Part shown: positions 33,023 to 36,023 of the stretch, piece by piece | How the letters are laid out: every line of letters starts with the position of its first letter | Numbering within the stretch: position 1 is the stretch's first letter | NCBI GenBank assembly: GCA_910579675.1 | Contig: CAJTUF010000024.1 | Location: forward strand, 1-36,023 | Origin: an uncultured Muribaculaceae bacterium | Lineage (GTDB): Bacteria; Bacteroidota; Bacteroidia; Bacteroidales; Muribaculaceae | Direction: 5' to 3' | Length of the DNA: 36,023 nucleotides | Notes under the pieces: model-generated | The model's database searches: none | Told to the model about the DNA's origin: nothing | The model's input: the letters and a program-made list of their open reading frames with translations, nothing else | Position numbers and translations under genes: made by a program

Positions 33023-35029
33023 TCAGCGTATGAACACCTTGCGGGTCAGTGCGCCTTGGCGGGCAATGTAGAAGCCGGTGGTCGGATTAGCCACCTTGCG
33101 GCCCTGCAGGTCGTAATACTCAACAGGAGCATCAGCATCCCATCCATCGGCCTCCGGCGCCTCGATGCCGCTGCCATCAGGGCGAGGAATGACAGAGAAG
33201 CATACCGTTTCGTCATTAAGGCGACGGCCATACTCATCATAGAAGTCAAGCTCATAATCGCCGACATCAAAGGTCTGAGTCACACCGAAACTGAACTGAT
33301 AATCAATCTGTCCCTCTAAGATAATTGAGGTCTCAAATATAGCACAGATCTCATCATTCGAGTAAAAATGCAGAAATATATTGGGGCGACAAATTACATC
33401 CGATAAATTAGAATAAGTTAGACTGACGTTAAACCATTCATTGGCATAGACCGTTCCTGCATATTCTGTATCCTCATTGATAATAACATCCGCTACCTTG
33501 ATATTATAATTGGCCTCGTTACGAAGAGGAGGATTGGAGTAGATATACTCATTATCTTCGGTTACTTCAAGAAGGATATGATCTTGACACCCCGTAAAGC
33601 AGCGAAGATTACGCCAAATATTGTCTTCACCACGATATGCGGGATAAAGTTTATATATACCCGCATTAAGACCAAAATGTTTCGGGAGATCTATAGTCTC
33701 GTGAAAAGCATGTCTAAGCATCCAAGCTCCAATCAACTCTGAAAATTCAAGTTTAAAAGGCCGATAGATTTCCTTATATGTTGCATCTCCGCCTTTTGCG
33801 GTTGTGATTTTAAAACCAACACTCCCATTGAAAGCATGTGACGAATAGTTCCAAACTGTCATGGTGACTTGTCCGGAAGGTTCAACTCTAAAGTCATCTT
33901 TGCAAATAAGGTCGGGAGTTCGATAAGATAGCCCGATTATATTGGTTTGTACTCCGGTTAATATGTATTCATCTTCATGGAACCGATCTGTTTCAGTAGG
34001 ATTGAGCAACGAGGGAAGGAAATTACCATCACAGATTCCATCCCATCCCCAATTAAAATGAAAATAATTATTTCCCTCATAGCCATCACAAATAAAGGCA
34101 TGGCCACCACCTTGGCAGAATACAGGGCGTCCTTGGGATAACTCATTGTAAAGAGTGTCACCCCATTCAGATATAGAGTAGTTATTTTTATAACGAATAT
34201 ATATTTCAGGGGAATATCCAAGATTCTCAATGAGCAGCCTCTTCACACGACTGATGTCGGAGCCACTTTGTTTTCCGAAATTTGTTTCAGTACCAATTCC
34301 ACAAGCGAGCATGAGTCCTGCGACAGCATCAGCTTCATCCTGTGTGTAAGGTTCTGATACATACCTATTACGCAGACTACTCCAATCAAAGTGAGTATTA
34401 GAATAATCACAGGATAGTAAGCTATCGTGCCATTTATATGCAAAAACTCCAGAAGATACTTCGGCGCCTCTATGAAAATAAAGAATTTGGGCCAATGCGG
34501 TAGCGACACATCCAGTTGCACTGTGTTCTCCGCCATAAATAGGTGTGAGATTGTTGTATGGTTCGCCTTGGCCCCACTGGGTGGTGATCAGGGGGTCGAT
34601 GGGAGCTTTATCGGGGGAGGCAGAGCGAGAGGCAACGACCTTGATGCCTTTGCTGGCCGCTGTTGCAATCTCGGCCTTGTAGGTGTCGAGCTTCCATTGC
34701 AGGGCAGGAGGGATGTTGGAGGGGTCGAAGGTCCCCACATCCGAGTAGCCGAGAATGGGTGTAACTACATCATCTCCGGCCACAACGACAAAGCCACCAT
34801 CGGCGGCCTCTGCATTAAACACATAGTAGGCTGCATCTTCAGGGCATGTATAGGCCAAAGACAGCTTACCGACTGAACGGGAGGCAGGGCCGGAGAAAAA
34901 CTCACTGGCAAGACGGTGGGCTGCATCTGCATCAACCTTTTCGGCTAAAGACACATTAACACACACAAGAGCCAGAATAAGCACGGCCACAACCTTGATG
35001 CGACTCAAAGGTAAACGTGTTACACACAT
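33023..35029 (-). CDS. Secreted C10 family cysteine protease (streptopain/interpain-like)
   Basis: A 668-residue protein with a signal peptide (hydrophobic VVAVLILALVCVNVSLA). Next is a streptopain-type inhibitory prodomain (about 30-125, with AYYVFNAEAADGGFVVVAGD and PILGYS). The C10 catalytic domain has Cys174 (GGEHSATGCVATALAQIL), His310 (CQGGGHAFICDGY) and NWGWDG (326-331). Ig-like beta-rich regions lie at about 365-620. A C-terminal tail (EYYDLQGRKV...GFYIARQG...KVFIR) resembles the type IX-type sorting/anchoring tails of Bacteroidetes. It should be exported, self-activate by removing the prodomain, and cleave proteins outside the cell. Base composition changes sharply within the gene: the middle is A/T-rich and both ends are G/C-rich. 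It has its own -7 element and terminator. Confidence 0.92.
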   Translation of the reverse strand: MCVTRLPLSRIKVVAVLILALVCVNVSLAEKVDADAAHRLASEFFSGPASRSVGKLSLAYTCPEDAAYYVFNAEAADGGFVVVAGDDVVTPILGYSDVGTFDPSNIPPALQWKLDTYKAEIATAASKGIKVVASRSASPDKAPIDPLITTQWGQGEPYNNLTPIYGGEHSATGCVATALAQILYFHRGAEVSSGVFAYKWHDSLLSCDYSNTHFDWSSLRNRYVSEPYTQDEADAVAGLMLACGIGTETNFGKQSGSDISRVKRLLIENLGYSPEIYIRYKNNYSISEWGDTLYNELSQGRPVFCQGGGHAFICDGYEGNNYFHFNWGWDGICDGNFLPSLLNPTETDRFHEDEYILTGVQTNIIGLSYRTPDLICKDDFRVEPSGQVTMTVWNYSSHAFNGSVGFKITTAKGGDATYKEIYRPFKLEFSELIGAWMLRHAFHETIDLPKHFGLNAGIYKLYPAYRGEDNIWRNLRCFTGCQDHILLEVTEDNEYIYSNPPLRNEANYNIKVADVIINEDTEYAGTVYANEWFNVSLTYSNLSDVICRPNIFLHFYSNDEICAIFETSIILEGQIDYQFSFGVTQTFDVGDYELDFYDEYGRRLNDETVCFSVIPRPDGSGIEAPEADGWDADAPVEYYDLQGRKVANPTTGFYIARQGALTRKVFIR

Positions 35030-35062
35030 AGGGATAATAGATTAGCGGTTTATCAATGGCCG

Positions 35063-35070
35063 CAAAGGTA
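35063..35070 (-). promoter_or_regulatory. Bacteroidetes -7 element for the C10 protease gene
   Basis: Minus-strand TACCTTTG (35070 down to 35063) matches TAnnTTTG and lies 33 bases before the ATG at 35029. No convincing -33 box. The remainder of 35071-35271 shows no recognisable feature. Confidence 0.5.
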
Positions 35071-35271
35071 ATGGCCCGTTATTACCCGACAGCTCTTTAT
35101 TTAGTTAAAGAATGTAAACGCGACAAAGATTTTTTTACAGCAAGCGCCGATTGACCGACCCTCTGGCACCACAATCCCTCGATTAAATACCTGTGTCAGC
35201 GATGCTTATACAAGAAAAGCGTCAGCTCCACAAATAGTGAAGCCAACGCCCATCAGTCGTGGCGACAATCG

Positions 35272-35478
35272 TCAGTCAGGCATAATCATAAGAGTGCCGT
35301 CCTCGATAACTGAGATTGTTGCGCCATGATTCGACGACTGAGTGTGGTTATGGTAGGTGTAGGCGCAATGACCACCTTCCTGAATATGGGAGGCCATGAC
35401 CTGCATCACATCACCGTCGTGGAACTGGAGGTCAAATCCCGACTCAGTGTAGGTAGTGCCATTGATGGTCACTTTCAT
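35272..35478 (-). CDS. Small orphan ORF, possible fragment of a secreted repeat protein
   Basis: A 68-residue frame from the ATG at 35478 (MKVTINGTTYTESGFDLQFH to the end ISVIEDGTLMIMPD). It reads like beta-sandwich or repeat sequence from a secreted protein, with many Thr, Gly and His, but it has no signal peptide, family match or promoter. It lies just downstream of the terminator hairpin of the next gene on the same strand. It could be the leftover 3' end of a duplicated gene, or a chance frame: the frame stays open upstream through the terminator into the neighbouring gene. Low confidence as a real gene. Confidence 0.3.
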   Translation of the reverse strand: MKVTINGTTYTESGFDLQFHDGDVMQVMASHIQEGGHCAYTYHNHTQSSNHGATISVIEDGTLMIMPD

Positions 35479-35519
35479 GTTGCCGAAGTAAGGTCCGTCG
35501 AGTTTCGTCAATAATATGA

Positions 35520-35562
35520 CAATTGAGTCGGGATGCGAAGGTGCATCCGCCCGACTCAATTG
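35520..35562 (-). terminator. Terminator hairpin after the partial secreted-protein gene
   Basis: CAATTGAGTCGGG (35520-35532) and CCCGACTCAATTG (35550-35562) form a perfect 13-bp stem; an alternative inner pairing ATGC/GCAT extends it. On the minus strand it is followed by TCATATTATTG. It lies 27 bases after the stop at 35589. Confidence 0.65.
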
Positions 35563-35588
35563 CTTGGTAATGTAATATGTAAAAACGT

Positions 35589-36023
35589 CTACGGAGCAAT
35601 CATCACCACTGCTGCCGCTCCGCTGCCACGTCGGCATATATAGTAGCCCGGGGTGGTGGGGCGTCCAGACAGCTTCCGGCCGCTCAGATCGCTCCACTCC
35701 TCTCCTTCGCGACTGTCGGATTTGAGGTTGTCGACTCCCGTCGTTGTGGCGAAGGTGGCTATGATGGTCATATCAGAATCCACTGCCACCGGAAGCATGA
35801 GGCCGTAGCGGGTGCTTACAAAAGACGGATTGTCGGGAGCCAGAGCCGATGTGCCGACCACCAGGCTCGCGAGATCATCCGGCTCGGGAAAATAGATATG
35901 GATCGTGGCGCCTTTGTCGACATTGAATGGCGATGTCAGCAGCTTGCCTTCCGGAGTCTTGGTGTGTTCGTTGCAGCCGGTAAAAATCTCCATCAACCCC
36001 TCCCCTATCACGATGGTTGTGAC
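35589..36023 (-). CDS. C-terminal part of a secreted protein with sorting-type tail (runs off the window)
   Basis: The frame is open from the right edge of the window to TAG at 35589, giving the last 144 residues of a longer protein. A GTG at 36011 is only an internal codon, since the frame continues to the edge. The visible part holds a beta-rich region (KGATIHIYFPEPDDLASLVV, RYGLMLPVAVDSDMTIIATF) and a tail EEWSDLSGRKLSGRPTTPGYYICRRG. The tail follows the same pattern as that of the C10 protease (DLSGRK...GYYI versus DLQGRK...GFYI). It is thus probably another exported or surface protein. The N-terminal domain and enzyme type are unknown. No frameshift is seen. A strong terminator follows. 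Confidence 0.7.
   Translation of the reverse strand, partial: VTTIVIGEGLMEIFTGCNEHTKTPEGKLLTSPFNVDKGATIHIYFPEPDDLASLVVGTSALAPDNPSFVSTRYGLMLPVAVDSDMTIIATFATTTGVDNLKSDSREGEEWSDLSGRKLSGRPTTPGYYICRRGSGAAAVVMIAP

Noticed and set aside
33958..34536. Two minus-strand frames (33958-34230 and 34243-34536) inside the C10 protease gene
   Set aside because: They are shadow frames in the A/T-rich core; the protease frame carries the catalytic Cys, His and Trp motifs without interruption.
30018..36023. Second attachment site (copy of the tRNA-Arg 3' end)
   Set aside because: No repeat of the T-arm and acceptor sequence could be found by eye to the right of the tRNA in this window.

Overview
This 36 kb window is a chromosomal segment of a Bacteroidales bacterium. 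A gut Muribaculaceae-like genome is the best guess, but the sequence alone does not settle the family. The reasons are repeated Bacteroidetes-type -7 promoter elements (TAnnTTTG), weak Shine-Dalgarno signals, a Bacteroidetes-type tyrosine integrase fragment, a RelA/SpoT pair, a CBM20-bearing 4-alpha-glucanotransferase, and secreted proteins with C-terminal sorting-type tails.

Bases 1-29.8 kb look like ordinary core genome. A GNAT acetyltransferase converges on a four-gene minus-strand operon (hypothetical protein, cyclophilin, M16 peptidase, TrmN6). The operon diverges from phoH, which has a possible attenuator hairpin in its leader. phoH and typA (bipA) converge on a strong hairpin. typA diverges from the tight ftsY-rimO-menF operon, which converges on malQ across an 18-bp stem terminator. 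Upstream of malQ, on the same strand, is the B12-dependent ribonucleotide reductase nrdJ. Next come two long RelA/SpoT homologues in opposite orientations. One keeps the hydrolase motif and has lost synthetase residues; the other shows the reverse. A short DUF5686-like outer-membrane barrel gene lies between them. Downstream of the relA-type gene are a lipoprotein, a 1544-residue TamB-like protein, and an overlapping DUF3737-MalY/PatB pair.

Bases 29.8-36.0 kb are accessory. A tRNA-Arg(CCG) with a textbook promoter is followed by a truncated integrase fused tail-to-tail with a fragment that looks like DUF2958, which I read as the scar of a deleted integrated element. Then come a small membrane protein, a small gene interrupted by an in-frame TAA, and a hicBA toxin-antitoxin pair with an operator-like palindrome inside its promoter. 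The pair is flanked on both sides by directly repeated, strongly structured non-coding elements. I see no coding capacity in these elements and I do not recognise them. They are the most interesting unexplained structure in the window.

The right end carries a secreted C10 (streptopain-like) cysteine protease, whose catalytic core differs sharply in base composition from its N- and C-terminal parts. It is followed by a small orphan ORF and the 3' end of another secreted protein that runs off the window.
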